Source: JADCCX01 sp031431475 (GTDB taxonomy: Bacteria > Pseudomonadota > Alphaproteobacteria > Rhizobiales > Beijerinckiaceae). Taken from it: DNA of 64,000 bases. Positions 26,788-37,486 of this stretch are shown here, in pieces; position 1 is the stretch's first letter, and each line of letters starts with the position of its first letter. The notes under the pieces were generated by a model. That model made no database searches. It saw only the letters and a list, made by a program, of their open reading frames with translations, and was not told where the DNA came from. Location: assembly GCA_031431475.1 (NCBI GenBank), contig JANPDL010000025.1:1-64000 (forward strand). Direction: 5' to 3'. Both the position numbers and the translations under genes were made by a program.

Positions 26788-27102
26788 ATGACACGCTCGG
26801 CATTCTTCGGAAGTGCACTGACTGTTATTCTGGCGCTCGGCGCTTCCAGCAGCGGCGCACATCATCGCGCTGTCGTGGTCAACAACCAGCGCGTCGTGGC
26901 AGATTCCACACAGGATTGCGAATGCCGCGCCCGGGGCAAGGCCTTCACCATCGGCGAGCAGATATGCCTCAACGGCACTGTCGCGATTTGCGATATGAAC
27001 CAGAACGTCACAACCTGGCGCTCGACGCGGAGTGTGTGTCCGAATGCGGGGATATTCACACCCGTTCGTGAGGGGCGGAGCCTGACAGCCAGAGCGGGTT
27101 GA
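26788..27102 (+). CDS. Small secreted cysteine-containing protein
   Basis: 104 residues from ATG 26788. A signal peptide (LTVILALGASSSGA) is followed by a mature domain with a CEC motif and three more cysteines (CLNG, AICDM, SVCPNAG). The spacing suits a small disulfide-linked fold. No known family is recognised. The upstream terminator indicates its own promoter. Confidence 0.55.
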   Translation: MTRSAFFGSALTVILALGASSSGAHHRAVVVNNQRVVADSTQDCECRARGKAFTIGEQICLNGTVAICDMNQNVTTWRSTRSVCPNAGIFTPVREGRSLTARAG

Positions 27103-27153
27103 AACGGCTCACTATTTAACCTCTCTCCATATGCGCCAGCTACCCGTCTCATC

Positions 27154-27282
27154 ATGTCGAGGTGCCGAGCGGAGCTCAGCGACCGAGCCTCGAGACACGC
27201 ACCATGTCTGTGCAGGGAATGGGGTGCACGGCTCGGGCATCGTGCGTGTCTCGAGGCTCGCCAGGGGCGAGCACCTCGACAT
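27154..27282. repeat. Long palindromic repeat related to family A
   Basis: Nested perfect arms: ATGTCGAGGTGC (27154-27165) with GCACCTCGACAT (27271-27282), and a 19-bp pair at 27184-27202 / 27242-27260 containing CTCGAGACACGCAC. The layout is the same as the other family A copies, but the sequence is distinct. The transcript would fold into a long hairpin. Confidence 0.75.
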
Positions 27283-27307
27283 TAGGAAATAGGTGGACTG
27301 CGCTGAT

Positions 27308-27453
27308 GTGATTGAGAAGGTGATGCTGTTAATCCGCAAGGTCTCCGCCACGATCCGGCTGGACGAGGACGTGGTTAGGCATTTCCGGGCGGAAAGGCTG
27401 GGCTTGGCAGACGCGGGTGAATGCGGCGTTGCGGAAGGTGATAGGGGGGGGTA
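27308..27453 (+). pseudogene. Frameshifted BrnA-type antitoxin remnant
   Basis: One frame reads KVSATIRLDEDVVRHFRAE, the ribbon-helix-helix opening of BrnA-family antitoxins. The next frame continues GWAWQTRVNAALRKVI, the conserved WQTR-NAALR ending of the same family. A one-base shift near 27393-27396 joins the two halves, and a run of eight G follows. No BrnT toxin gene is seen beside it. This is a decayed toxin-antitoxin scrap. Confidence 0.65.
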
Positions 27454-27515
27454 GGTGGGATTGGGGAATTTGGATCGAGCCACTATAATGTCCGAAAGAA
27501 TTCGATCATGAGAAA

Positions 27516-27722
27516 ATGGTACTACCAGTCTTTATAATAACAGTAATTTTTCTGTGTTATAGAATAATTGTAATTGAAAATCAAAGGCACGCTCTATTAA
27601 ACGGAATGTGTAAAACAAAATTTGGAGAAATGATTCTAATTATGCCCGATTTGAAATGCTTGAACAGTGTTGAAACTCGTCTCCATTGGATATTTAATTT
27701 ATATTTTGGTTTAACGAGCTAA
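27516..27722 (+). CDS. Possible small membrane protein in AT-rich island
   Basis: A 68-residue open frame with a hydrophobic N terminus (VLPVFIITVIFLCYRIIVI). It lies in an AT-rich stretch (about 27480-27735) that is sharply unlike the GC-rich surroundings. Codon use is AT-biased and there is no strong ribosome site. It may be a recently acquired fragment or non-coding; I do not recognise it. Confidence 0.25.
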   Translation: MVLPVFIITVIFLCYRIIVIENQRHALLNGMCKTKFGEMILIMPDLKCLNSVETRLHWIFNLYFGLTS

Positions 27723-27815
27723 AATTCGAATGTTTAACGACGCAGATTGTCGGCGGATGATGACCGGTTGAGGGTAGACCCCCGAGGGCAGGGGGGCACC
27801 CTCATCAGCCCGCCG

Positions 27816-28097
27816 CTACACCAACCTCACCTCAACCCGCTTCCCCACAATCGCTGCCGCCCTGTGCAGTGTCTCCAGCGTCACGTTGCCGAGAGGGTTC
27901 AGCAGCTTGTCCACCTGCGTGCGGCTGGTCTGCATCAGTTCCGCCATGCGCTTCTTTGTGATCTTCTGCGCCTTCATTGCTTCTTGTAACTGCCAGATGA
28001 TGGCTTCCTTCTCGGCCTGCGCCTTGAAGGTTTCATAGACGCCTTCCTCCTTCAGGAAATCATCGAGGGAGGAACCCCAATGTTGGTTCTTTTTCAT
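27816..28097 (-). CDS. HigA-type helix-turn-helix antitoxin
   Basis: 93 residues. The XRE-type helix-turn-helix is visible as KITKKRMAELMQTSRTQVDK, followed by LLNPLGNVTLETLHRAAAIVGKR (seen in parts). It follows the toxin gene with a four-base overlap, the toxin-first order typical of HigBA. It is expected to neutralise HigB and repress the promoter. Confidence 0.85.
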   Translation of the reverse strand: MKKNQHWGSSLDDFLKEEGVYETFKAQAEKEAIIWQLQEAMKAQKITKKRMAELMQTSRTQVDKLLNPLGNVTLETLHRAAAIVGKRVEVRLV

Positions 28098-28447
28098 GCG
28101 AGCATCTCCTTCATGCGCTTGCGCGCCAGCGCCAGATCGTCGTCAGGCGTGGCCTGCGTCTTCTTGATGAAGCCATGCACCACGCCGATATGCCCTTCGA
28201 GAATGAAGAACAGGACACGTGCCGCACGACCACCCGGCAGATTCGAACGCACTTCCCAAAGGCCCTGACCGAGAGAGCGGCACACCGGCATGCCGACGGG
28301 CCATTGCGTCTGTACCCGCATCAGGTCGAGCCCGATAATCTTCCGGTCTTCGACGTTGAGATCGCGCAGCCAATTCCTGACAGGTTCCGCGCCTGCTGAT
28401 GTCCGATAGAAAGTGACCGGAAAAAGCGGACGTGACATCATCGTCAT
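28094..28447 (-). CDS. HigB/RelE-type (Gp49-like) toxin
   Basis: 117 residues from ATG 28447, with GAGG six bases upstream. The family pattern is PVTFYRTSAGAEPVRNWLRD, MPVCRSLGQGLWEVRSNLPG, and RVLFFILEGHIGVVHGFIKK followed by TQATP. These are ribosome-dependent mRNA interferases. It lies just downstream of mccB on the same strand. Confidence 0.85.
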   Translation of the reverse strand: MTMMSRPLFPVTFYRTSAGAEPVRNWLRDLNVEDRKIIGLDLMRVQTQWPVGMPVCRSLGQGLWEVRSNLPGGRAARVLFFILEGHIGVVHGFIKKTQATPDDDLALARKRMKEMLA

Positions 28448-28463
28448 TCATATCCTCAGATGT

Positions 28464-28475
28464 ACTTTTAAAAGT
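28464..28475. promoter_or_regulatory. Perfect palindrome upstream of higBA, likely operator
   Basis: ACTTTTAAAAGT is a 12-bp perfect palindrome 17 bases before the toxin start, in a short AT-rich promoter stretch. A second short symmetric element (GCAATTGTGC) follows at its right. Confidence 0.5.
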
Positions 28476-28496
28476 GCAATTGTGCAAGCGCCATCT

Positions 28497-30104
28497 TTAC
28501 ATCCTGAACACCCCAAACTTCGTCTCCTCCACCGGCGCGTTCAAACACGCCGAAAACGCCAGCGCCAGCACGCGCCGCGTCTCGCTGGGCAGGATGATCC
28601 CGTCATCCCACAGCCGCGCGGTGGCGTGATAGGGTGATCCCTCCTCCTCGTATTTCGCCTTGATTGGCGCCTTGAAGGCGGCTTCTTCCTCGGCGCTCCA
28701 GGTCTTGCCATCGGCTTCGATGTTGTCACGCCGCACTGTGGCCAGCACGCTGGCCGCCTGTTCGCCGCCCATCACCGAGATGCGGCTGTTGGGCCAGGTG
28801 AAGAGGAAGCGCGGGCCGTAGGCGCGTCCGCACATGCCGTAATTGCCCGCGCCGAAGCTGCCCCCGGTCAGGAGCGTGATCTTCGGCACCTTGGCGCAGG
28901 CCACGGCGGTCACCAGCTTCGCCCCGTCCTTGGCGATGCCGCCGCTCTCGTATTGCCGCCCCACCATGAAGCCCGAGATGTTCTGCATGAACAGCAGCGG
29001 GATGCGGCGCTGGCAGCACAGTTCCACGAAATGCGCGCCCTTCTGGGCGGATTCCGAGAAGAGAATGCCGTTGTTGGCGATGATGCCGACGGGGATGCCG
29101 TGCAAACGGGCGAAGCCCGTGATCAGCGTCTTGCCATACAGCGCCTTGAACTCGTCAAACTCGGAGCCATCCACGAGACGCGCGATGGCCTCGCGGATAT
29201 CGTATTGTTTCTTCAGGTCGGTCGGCACCACGCCGTCGAGTTCCGCCGCATCGTAGAGCGGCTCCTTCGTCTCGGACAGCGCGATGTCGATCACCTTGCG
29301 CGTATTGAGATTGCCCACGATGTTGCGGGCAATCGCCAGCGCATGCACATCATCCGCCGCCAGATGATCGGCGACGCCGGATACCCGCGTGTGGACATCG
29401 CCGCCGCCGAGGTCTTCCGCGGTCACAACCTCGCCCGTGGCAGCCTTGACCAGCGGAGGCCCGCCCAGAAAGATGGTGCCCTGCCGACGCACGATCACGG
29501 TCTCGTCCGACATGGCGGGCACATAAGCGCCGCCCGCCGTGCAACTGCCCATCACGACCGCGATCTGCGGGATGCGCTCGGCGGAGAGCGTCGCCTGGTT
29601 GTAGAAGATGCGGCCGAAATGATCGCGATCCGGGAACACCTCGGTCTGGTGGGGCAGGTTCGCGCCGCCCGAGTCCACGAGATAGACGCAAGGGAGCCGG
29701 TTTTCGCGGGCGATCTCCTGCGCGCGCAGATGCTTTTTCACCGTCATCGGATAATATGTGCCGCCCTTGATGGTGGCGTCGTTGCAGACGATCATCACCT
29801 CGCGTCCCTCGACGCGGCCAATGCCCGCGATCATGCCGGCACCGTGGATATCGTCGTCATACATACCAAATGCCGCGAGCGAGCCTACTTCGAGAAAGGG
29901 CGAGCCGGGATCGAGCAGGCGCATCACGCGCTCACGCGGCAGCAGTTTTCCGCGCGCTGTGTGCCTCGCGCGGGCTTTTTCATTACCGCCAGCGGCAGCA
30001 GTGGCGCGGCGCTCCTGCAATTCCGCCGTCAGCGCAGTCCACGCTTCCTTGTTGGCGCGAAACTCGGCTGATGTGACATCGATCTTCGACTTGATGGCGG
30101 GCAA
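28497..30104 (-). CDS. mccB: Methylcrotonyl-CoA carboxylase, carboxyltransferase subunit
   Basis: 535 residues if read from TTG 30104, which has GGAG seven bases upstream and gives the family start PAIKSKID; a GTG at 30122 adds six residues. Carboxyltransferase motifs are YLVDSGGANLPHQTEVFPD, MGSCTAGGAYVPAMSDE, FLGGPPLVKAATGE, GGSFGAGNYGMCGRAYGPR and WPNSRISVMGGEQAA. It transfers CO2 from biotin to 3-methylcrotonyl-CoA. The mccA subunit is 3 kb away on the same strand, with other genes between. Confidence 0.9.
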   Translation of the reverse strand: MPAIKSKIDVTSAEFRANKEAWTALTAELQERRATAAAGGNEKARARHTARGKLLPRERVMRLLDPGSPFLEVGSLAAFGMYDDDIHGAGMIAGIGRVEGREVMIVCNDATIKGGTYYPMTVKKHLRAQEIARENRLPCVYLVDSGGANLPHQTEVFPDRDHFGRIFYNQATLSAERIPQIAVVMGSCTAGGAYVPAMSDETVIVRRQGTIFLGGPPLVKAATGEVVTAEDLGGGDVHTRVSGVADHLAADDVHALAIARNIVGNLNTRKVIDIALSETKEPLYDAAELDGVVPTDLKKQYDIREAIARLVDGSEFDEFKALYGKTLITGFARLHGIPVGIIANNGILFSESAQKGAHFVELCCQRRIPLLFMQNISGFMVGRQYESGGIAKDGAKLVTAVACAKVPKITLLTGGSFGAGNYGMCGRAYGPRFLFTWPNSRISVMGGEQAASVLATVRRDNIEADGKTWSAEEEAAFKAPIKAKYEEEGSPYHATARLWDDGIILPSETRRVLALAFSACLNAPVEETKFGVFRM

Positions 30105-30309
30105 GGGGCGTCTCCGGACCACGAAATATTATTGCGCACCTTTATGGCGCGGCCAGCGAGCGAAGGGAAGCCGGGTGATCGATAGCCTCCCGATCACACC
30201 GGATTCACACGCCTGTGTCACAAAGCGTCCGCATCGTGAATTGCTGCATAGATCGCGGAGTGAGATGATTAGAAAATGGAATCGGTCCACAAACATTGAA
30301 AGAGCGGAC

Positions 30310-30822
30310 ATGACCACACGGAAAATGGAAACCATCATCGCGATTGCCGGACTGGCCATCGGTATCGGTCTTGCGGGCGTGGCGATTGCACAGGCGTTGC
30401 CCGAATCCATTGCTGCGCCGGGCGAGAAGGCTTTCCTCACGCTCAATGCCGAGGGTGCTCAGGTCTATGATTGCAAGGCGGATGCGGCGGGCAAGCTGGC
30501 CTGGACCTTCCGCGAGCCTGTCGCCACGCTCATCCAGGATGGCAAGACGGTCGGTCGCCACTACGCTGGACCGCATTGGGAACTGTTGGATGGCAGTGTC
30601 GTGCAGGGCAAGGTGACAGGTCGCGCGCCGGGTGCAGCGGTCACTGATATCCCTCTGCTGAAACTGGAGGTTGCTGCGAGGAAGGGGCAGGGCGCGCTGA
30701 CCGAAGCGACCACGATCCAGCGCATCAACACAAAAGGTGGTGTGCTGGAAGGAACCTGCGTGAAGGCGGGAGCCTATCGCAGCGTGGCTTATTCAACGGA
30801 TTATGTGTTCTTGAAGAAGTGA
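30310..30822 (+). CDS. DUF3455 domain secreted protein
   Basis: 170 residues from ATG 30310. A signal peptide or N-terminal anchor (IIAIAGLAIGIGLAGVAIAQ) precedes the DUF3455 pattern: APGEKAFLTLNAEGAQVYDC, WTFREPVATLIQDGKTVGRH, AGPHWELLDGSVV, IPLLKLEV and TIQRINTKGGVLEGTC. This is an envelope protein family of unknown role. It is divergent from mccB, with about 200 bases between. Confidence 0.8.
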   Translation: MTTRKMETIIAIAGLAIGIGLAGVAIAQALPESIAAPGEKAFLTLNAEGAQVYDCKADAAGKLAWTFREPVATLIQDGKTVGRHYAGPHWELLDGSVVQGKVTGRAPGAAVTDIPLLKLEVAARKGQGALTEATTIQRINTKGGVLEGTCVKAGAYRSVAYSTDYVFLKK

Positions 30823-30837
30823 GATGGTCGAGCCAGA

Positions 30838-31485
30838 TTACGGAATTTCGCTCGATTCAATCACCCAGCTTTCAGCGCGCGACGCCTTTTCCCATTCCTG
30901 CCACGCAGGCAGCGCCATCATCGCATCCATATAGGCCTGCGCCGACTTCGAGCGCGGCAGATCATAGACGTGGAACCGGTTGATCACGGGTGCGTACATT
31001 GCATCTGCATTGGTGAAATGGCCGAAGAGGAACGGGCCACCCTTGCCGTAACGCATCCGCGCGTCGGTCCACAGCGCATCGATGCGCTCGGCGTGTTTCT
31101 GGGCCTCCGGACTGACGATATGCTTCTTCACCGGCCTGCGGATATTCATGGGACAATCGCGCCGCAACGCCGCGAAGCCCCCATGCATCTCTGCCGCAAT
31201 GGAGCGGGCATGGGCGCGTGTCGCGATATCTTTTGGCCAGAGTTTAGCGTCCGGGAATTTGTCGTTGAGATATTCCAGTATGGCGATGGTCTCGAACACG
31301 GCTGTTTCGCCATCGATCAGCACCGGCACAAGGCCTGTCGGCGCATATTTCTGCATCTCGGTCTTGGTGCCGGGCATCGCCATGGGAATGACGATCTCCT
31401 CGAACGTGAGCCCGATCTGCTTCATGGCGATCCATGGCCTGAGCGACCATGACGAATAGTTCTTGTTGCCGATGACGAGCTTCAT
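30838..31485 (-). CDS. Glutathione S-transferase family protein
   Basis: 215 residues. It starts MKLVIGNKNYSSWSLRPWIA, where the Ser of SSWS is the usual catalytic position in this bacterial subfamily. PTGLVPVLIDGE and FETIAILEYL follow, and the C domain has HFTNADAMYAPVINRF. It lies 9 bases after the GNAT gene on the same strand. Confidence 0.88.
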   Translation of the reverse strand: MKLVIGNKNYSSWSLRPWIAMKQIGLTFEEIVIPMAMPGTKTEMQKYAPTGLVPVLIDGETAVFETIAILEYLNDKFPDAKLWPKDIATRAHARSIAAEMHGGFAALRRDCPMNIRRPVKKHIVSPEAQKHAERIDALWTDARMRYGKGGPFLFGHFTNADAMYAPVINRFHVYDLPRSKSAQAYMDAMMALPAWQEWEKASRAESWVIESSEIP

Positions 31486-31494
31486 GTCGATCTC

Positions 31495-31941
31495 TCAGAT
31501 GTTCTTGCGATAGACGATGAAAGACGAGCGCGGTGTGATCGTGTCGTAGAGCGAGCGGGCGGGAGCGTTGTATTCCTGTGTCTGCCAGTAAAGGCGAAAC
31601 GCACCCTTGGCTTTTGCCTCCTCCTCGCAGGCCAGGATCAGCTTCTTGGCCGCGCCGCCGCCACGCATGGCGGGATCAACGAACAGATCCTGCAGGTAGC
31701 AGATTGGCTGCGTGCTCCAGGTCGAAGCATGGAAGACATAGTTGCAAAATCCGATGATGACGCCGTCTTTCTCGGCCACCAGTGCATGAATGCTGCTGGC
31801 CGGATCAAGGATCTGGCGCCAGCTGTTGGTTGTCACCTCCTCGGGGACAGAGGCACGATAGAACGCGACATATCCTGCCCACAGGGTCCGCCAGCGAGCC
31901 TCGTCAGACGCCTCTGCCTTGCGGATGATCACTTCGGTCAT
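31495..31941 (-). CDS. GNAT family N-acetyltransferase
   Basis: 148 residues from ATG 31941 behind GGAGAGG. The acetyl-CoA loop reads VDPAMRGGGAAKKLI, preceded by CYLQDLFV (motif A strand) and followed by YWQTQEYNAPARSLYD. The acceptor is unknown. It is the first gene of a leftward pair with the GST. Confidence 0.87.
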   Translation of the reverse strand: MTEVIIRKAEASDEARWRTLWAGYVAFYRASVPEEVTTNSWRQILDPASSIHALVAEKDGVIIGFCNYVFHASTWSTQPICYLQDLFVDPAMRGGGAAKKLILACEEEAKAKGAFRLYWQTQEYNAPARSLYDTITPRSSFIVYRKNI

Positions 31942-32035
31942 GCTACCTCTCCTGACCACTCTCGTAACAAGTGAATCCCGACGCCCGCCAACGCGAATTG
32001 CACATCACCGGCATCAGCATCCGTGATGGAAGAGG

Positions 32036-32683
32036 TTATTTCTGGCCGCTGCGCAGCTTGAGCAGAGAGCAAAGCAATTCGGCGAGGCGGAGAGCATCGT
32101 CCTTCGCCTTATGTGTTTCGGTCAGGCCGCCAAACCACTCCTGCGGCAACAGCTGCTCGGGCGTTTCGCGGTAATGACGGCCGGTCGCGCCCATGATGAG
32201 CGTAGGAAGATCGATCCCTGGGCCGAAAAAGATCGGATCGATCATGTATGGGCCGCGATAAACGCCATGAGGCGTGAAGCGACGCAGGTAATAGTCAAGC
32301 CAGATTGCGGTCTGGGTCAGCGGCCAGCCGACCAGTACTGGTTGGCCGGGCAAGGCTTTGACCCAGTTGGCAAATGCCAATGTGCCTACAGAGGCGCGTT
32401 GTGGATCGGCGGAATTGACCCTCCAGGCGTCCGGGTGATTGCGATAGAGATCAAGCGTACGCTTGTCGGCCGAAGACCCTTCCAGTGGCAGCAGGTTGAC
32501 CTGAAAGGAGGCAACCCGTTGTGACTGATCATTCACTGCGACAGCGGCAAGTGCACGCATGGAATTCTTGCGGGTATCGCCGCCATCGGATTTGACCTCG
32601 ACCACGACATAAATCAGCGAACGTGGATCCTCATACCATCGCCGCTTCAGGTGCGCTTCGTTGCCATTTGTCGGTGCGCTCAT
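32036..32683 (-). CDS. DnaQ-fold (DEDDh exonuclease-like) protein with altered catalytic residues
   Basis: 215 residues. The layout matches 3'-5' exonucleases: the first strand IYVVVEVKSDG aligns with the usual VDIEADG-type motif, NSMRALAAVAV follows, and HKAKDDALRLAELLC is the final H...D motif. However, the first motif has Glu and Lys where Asp and Glu are expected, and the middle motif (VGWPLTQTAIWLDYYLRRF) lacks its Asp. It may be inactive or may bind rather than cut nucleic acid. The start overlaps the rhodanese stop (ATGA). Confidence 0.65.
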   Translation of the reverse strand: MSAPTNGNEAHLKRRWYEDPRSLIYVVVEVKSDGGDTRKNSMRALAAVAVNDQSQRVASFQVNLLPLEGSSADKRTLDLYRNHPDAWRVNSADPQRASVGTLAFANWVKALPGQPVLVGWPLTQTAIWLDYYLRRFTPHGVYRGPYMIDPIFFGPGIDLPTLIMGATGRHYRETPEQLLPQEWFGGLTETHKAKDDALRLAELLCSLLKLRSGQK

Positions 32684-33087
32684 TCCTTGGGCTTCCAGTT
32701 CTCAACTGCACCGCCTTGCTTCTTCCACTCACCAAAACCGCCGCGCATGTGCGCCACGGGCGTTAGACCCATCTCCTGCGCGGTTTGGGCCGCCAGTGCC
32801 GAACGCCATCCACCGGCACAGAAGAAGACAAATGTCTTGTCTTCCTGGAACTGCGGCTTGGCATACGGGCTTTCCGGATCGATCCAGAATTCCAGCATGC
32901 CCCTGGGACAGTGAAATGCACCGGGTATCTTTCCCTCCCGCTCCAGCTCGCGCGGATCGCGAAGGTCAACGAGCACCACGTCATCTCGGCCAAGGAGCTT
33001 TTTGACGGCCTCGACCTCCAGTGTCTCTATCTGGTTCTCGGCTTCCGCCAGCAGCGCCTTGTATCCCCGGGTGATAGTCTGCGGCAT
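32680..33087 (-). CDS. Rhodanese-like domain protein
   Basis: 135 residues from ATG 33087. It is a single rhodanese domain with VVLVDLRDPRELEREGKIPG and the active-site loop FCAGGWRSALAA, where the Cys would carry persulfide sulfur. It ends in the usual MRGGFGEWKKQGG. It is translationally coupled to the DnaQ-fold gene and preceded by the cupin gene. Confidence 0.88.
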   Translation of the reverse strand: MPQTITRGYKALLAEAENQIETLEVEAVKKLLGRDDVVLVDLRDPRELEREGKIPGAFHCPRGMLEFWIDPESPYAKPQFQEDKTFVFFCAGGWRSALAAQTAQEMGLTPVAHMRGGFGEWKKQGGAVENWKPKE

Positions 33088-33097
33088 TGAATCTTTC

Positions 33098-33430
33098 TCA
33101 ATCCACGATGAAAAGCTTTGCGCCTTTTGGTGCAAATGAACGGTGCGCTGCATCGCCAAAATCCGAGACCTGATAGCTCATGCCCGCAGACAGCGTGAAA
33201 CTGCGACCGTCCTTCAGCTCACTGACAATCTCGCCTTCCAGAACGTAGAGGATATGGCCACGGTCGCACCAGTGGTCGGCCAGATATCCCGGTGTATATT
33301 CGACATGGCGAATGCGGATATCGCCGATGGTCATGGTACGCCAAAGTGCCTCGCCCTGCTCACCACTGTGAATGGTTGCGGCGACACTGGACCAGTCAGT
33401 CACGGTGAAGGGCAAGGAAGGAATCTTCAT
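33098..33430 (-). CDS. DHCW-motif cupin-fold protein
   Basis: 110 residues from ATG 33430. The single cupin barrel has ADHWCDRGHILYVLEGEIV, which gives the family its name, and a second half FTLSAGMSYQVSDFGDAAHR. His residues in both halves could bind a metal. It lies 10 bases before the rhodanese gene, so cupin-rhodanese-exonuclease-like may be one transcript. Confidence 0.82.
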   Translation of the reverse strand: MKIPSLPFTVTDWSSVAATIHSGEQGEALWRTMTIGDIRIRHVEYTPGYLADHWCDRGHILYVLEGEIVSELKDGRSFTLSAGMSYQVSDFGDAAHRSFAPKGAKLFIVD

Positions 33431-33525
33431 GTGCTCTCTTTGCGTAAGGACTTGGGATTTTGCAAGGTCTTGACTTGCTTTCCCGGCTCTTGACCTGTGC
33501 CGCGAACACGACGACATCCGCCATC

Positions 33526-33792
33526 ATGAACACTGATCTGCAAAAGCTCGAAGATACGATTCTCGCTCTCACCGCCGCGCGTGGGCTCGACAAGACGATC
33601 TGCCCTTCGGACGCAGCCCGCGCCATCGGCGGCGATCATCCAGATGGCTGGGGTCCGCTGATGCAGCCAATCCGGCGGATCGCCGTGAGGCTGGCGAAAG
33701 AGGGGCGTATCATCATCACGCGGAAAGGCCGTGCAGTCGACCCCGATGATTTCCGCGGGGTGTACCGGCTGGGGTTGCCGCGGTTGGATTGA
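33526..33792 (+). CDS. DUF3253 domain protein
   Basis: 88 residues from ATG 33526. The sequence fits the DUF3253 winged-helix-like family: LTAARGLDKTICPSDAARAI, WGPLMQPIRRIAVRLAKEGR, then IIITRKGRAVDPDDFRG and VYRL. Unknown function; possibly DNA-binding. It is convergent with ppc. Confidence 0.82.
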   Translation: MNTDLQKLEDTILALTAARGLDKTICPSDAARAIGGDHPDGWGPLMQPIRRIAVRLAKEGRIIITRKGRAVDPDDFRGVYRLGLPRLD

Positions 33793-33805
33793 CAGCTCTT
33801 CCTCT

Positions 33806-33828
33806 CCTTCTCCCTCTGCGGGAGAAGG
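33806..33828. repeat. Half-length family B hairpin between DUF3253 and ppc
   Basis: Arms CCTTCTCCC and GGGAGAAGG are separated by TCTGC. This is the terminal hairpin of family B seen complete at 49541, 55190 and 60566. It sits between two convergent stops and may work as a bidirectional terminator-like hairpin. Confidence 0.6.
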
Positions 33829-33835
33829 AAGGCTC

Positions 33836-36559
<2,724 letters not shown>

Positions 36560-36691
36560 GGTTGTTCTCCGCAGGGCATGCATTCAACGAGAGTGGATGA
36601 TTCAGGGTGTTAAAGATGGCTTCGAGTCAATGCACGCTGCGGCTATCCAGCCATGCGTTGCCGACAAGGCAAAAGCTTCAGGGCTTATAGG

Positions 36692-37450
36692 TTAAGGCGC
36701 GGGAAACAGCGCATCGCTTTTGCCTGTCAGGCGATAGACCAGCAGGCCCAGCCATTCACGCAGGGCGACCTCTGTCCGCCTCAGGCCATCCGATACCGAA
36801 GAAAACCCGCGCGTCTTGTCCTGCCAGCCGGCGGTGCGGAAATCGACGGGATAGGCCGTAACGGTCCACCCGGCCTTGCGGAATATGCCGACCGACCGTG
36901 GCATGTGCCAGGCCGAGGTGACAAGCAGCCATGTCTCGCCCGGCTTAGGCTGCATCAACGGCTTCGACAGCACGGCGTTCTCCCAGGTGTTGACGGAGCG
37001 GCTTTCGATAATCACGCGATCCGCCGCCAGCCCCAGTGCGCCAAGCTGTTCTTTCAGCACCACTCCCTCGGGTTTTGGTGCATTGGAATAAATGCCCGCA
37101 CCGCCGGTGAAGATCACCCGGGCGTCGGGAAAGCGCCGCGCCAGATCGGCCATCGCCACCACGCGCTCGCCCGCATCATTCAGCGCGATGGGCCCATGCG
37201 CCAGCGTCTGCCTTTCCTGCACCGCGCCACCCAGCACGATGATTCCATCCACCTTGCGCTCAGCGAGATCAGGCACGGGGAAGCGCATTTCCAGCGGCAG
37301 GATCAGCCAGTTGGCGACGGGCGTGAGGCCCAGCACCAGCAGCAGCCCGGCGCCAGTCAGAGCCAGCCGCCGCCCGGCTCGAACGAACCTCGTCCAGCAC
37401 AGGCCGATTCCGATCAGCGCCAGCACCAGAAAAAGATTGGACGGCTCCAC
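36692..37450 (-). CDS. YdcF/SanA-type (DUF218) membrane protein
   Basis: 252 residues from GTG 37450. Two N-terminal membrane helices (about 5-20 and 30-50) are followed by the DUF218 domain with GIIVLGGAVQ, IFTGGAGIY, ESRSVNTWENAVLS, VTSAWHMPRSVGIFRKAGW and YPVDFR. The family affects envelope polymer metabolism. The in-frame codons just upstream encode LFYHVSKIGWFLVEPSN, which looks like the usual family N terminus, yet no ATG, GTG or TTG lies there. A CTG at 37486 may be the true start. Confidence 0.82.
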   Translation of the reverse strand: MEPSNLFLVLALIGIGLCWTRFVRAGRRLALTGAGLLLVLGLTPVANWLILPLEMRFPVPDLAERKVDGIIVLGGAVQERQTLAHGPIALNDAGERVVAMADLARRFPDARVIFTGGAGIYSNAPKPEGVVLKEQLGALGLAADRVIIESRSVNTWENAVLSKPLMQPKPGETWLLVTSAWHMPRSVGIFRKAGWTVTAYPVDFRTAGWQDKTRGFSSVSDGLRRTEVALREWLGLLVYRLTGKSDALFPAP

Positions 37451-37486
37451 CAGAAACCAGCCAATTTTTGAAACATGGTAAAACAG

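Noticed and set aside
31942..32035. Possible riboswitch or attenuator upstream of the GNAT gene
   Set aside because: The stretch is under 100 bases, with no stable paired stems or T run.
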